This document shows, piece by piece, positions 5,989 through 6,080 of a stretch of 6,080 bases of DNA. How positions within the stretch are numbered: position 1 is the stretch's first letter; every line of letters starts with the position of its first letter. The notes beneath the pieces were generated by a model. It had not been told where the DNA came from. It saw only the letters and a list, made by a program, of their open reading frames with translations, and did not search any database. The position numbers and the translations under genes are program-made. Source of the stretch: Bacteroidota bacterium (GTDB lineage: Bacteria; Bacteroidota; Bacteroidia; Bacteroidales; WCHB1-69); the NCBI GenBank assembly GCA_023459435.1, contig JAEWUL010000182.1:1-6080 (forward strand). The letters run 5' to 3'.

Positions 5989-6080
5989 CTAAAAATTTTG
6001 AGAACAAATAAATAATTTTCCATTCGCATCAACTCCTACCAAAAAACGGTCTCCTTTTTTAAGTTGAGTAAATGGTATGG
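5989..6080 (-). CDS. C-terminal end of an unrecognised protein (cut by right window edge)
   Basis: On the minus strand a frame is open from the window edge to a TAG stop at 5991-5989, giving 29 residues that include FTQLKKGDRFLVGVDANG and end with LFICSQNF. The balanced composition, alternating hydrophobic residues and turn-like GD and DANG suggest a real beta-rich C-terminus, not chance. I do not recognise the family from this fragment. It lies 66 bases before the OmpA-family gene on the same strand and may be the preceding member of the same transcription unit. The fragment is short, so chance reading cannot be excluded. Confidence 0.5.
   Translation of the reverse strand, partial: IPFTQLKKGDRFLVGVDANGKLFICSQNF

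Noticed and set aside
1..6080. CRISPR array, tRNA or rRNA, riboswitch, toxin-antitoxin or defence genes
   Set aside because: No regularly spaced repeats, cloverleaf-like folds, known riboswitch cores or relevant protein motifs were seen on either strand.

Overview
The window looks like chromosomal DNA of a low-GC, Gram-negative member of the Bacteroidota, probably Bacteroidales. This is an inference from gene content: a DPP IV-like S9 peptidase with the FYRMDESMVTDYPLVD-type motif, an SLT transglycosylase with a LysM-like tail, and an OmpA-domain lipoprotein with a long coiled coil. It is also supported by AT-rich start regions that lack a Shine-Dalgarno sequence. No rRNA or tRNA is present to fix the taxonomy.

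Layout. Bases 1-271 (+) hold the C-terminal end of a transposase cut by the left edge, so an insertion sequence enters the window there. Bases 272-560 are AT-rich with no gene. Bases 561-745 are an abrupt GC-rich island (120 of 180 bases G or C by hand count over 561-740), full of short hairpins; it is either a dispersed mobile repeat or a structured RNA. From 762 to the right edge, everything lies on the minus strand and is tightly packed. In transcription order it reads: the end of an unrecognised gene (6080-5989), an OmpA-family lipoprotein (5922-4978), mutY (4977-3928), an S9 prolyl-oligopeptidase-family exopeptidase (3846-1717), and an MltD-like lytic transglycosylase (1706-762).

Gaps between these genes are 66, 0, 81 and 10 bases, so they could be read as one transcript. 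Two products act on or bind peptidoglycan (the OmpA-domain lipoprotein and the transglycosylase), one degrades peptides in the periplasm or at the surface, and one repairs A:8-oxoG mismatches in the cytoplasm. The grouping looks more like a housekeeping neighbourhood than a dedicated pathway.

The least ordinary points are the GC-rich island between the IS remnant and the operon end, and the ompA-type/mutY junction. At that junction the stop codon TAA is followed at once, in the same frame, by a TTG start codon. I see no convincing new defence, CRISPR or biosynthetic system here.
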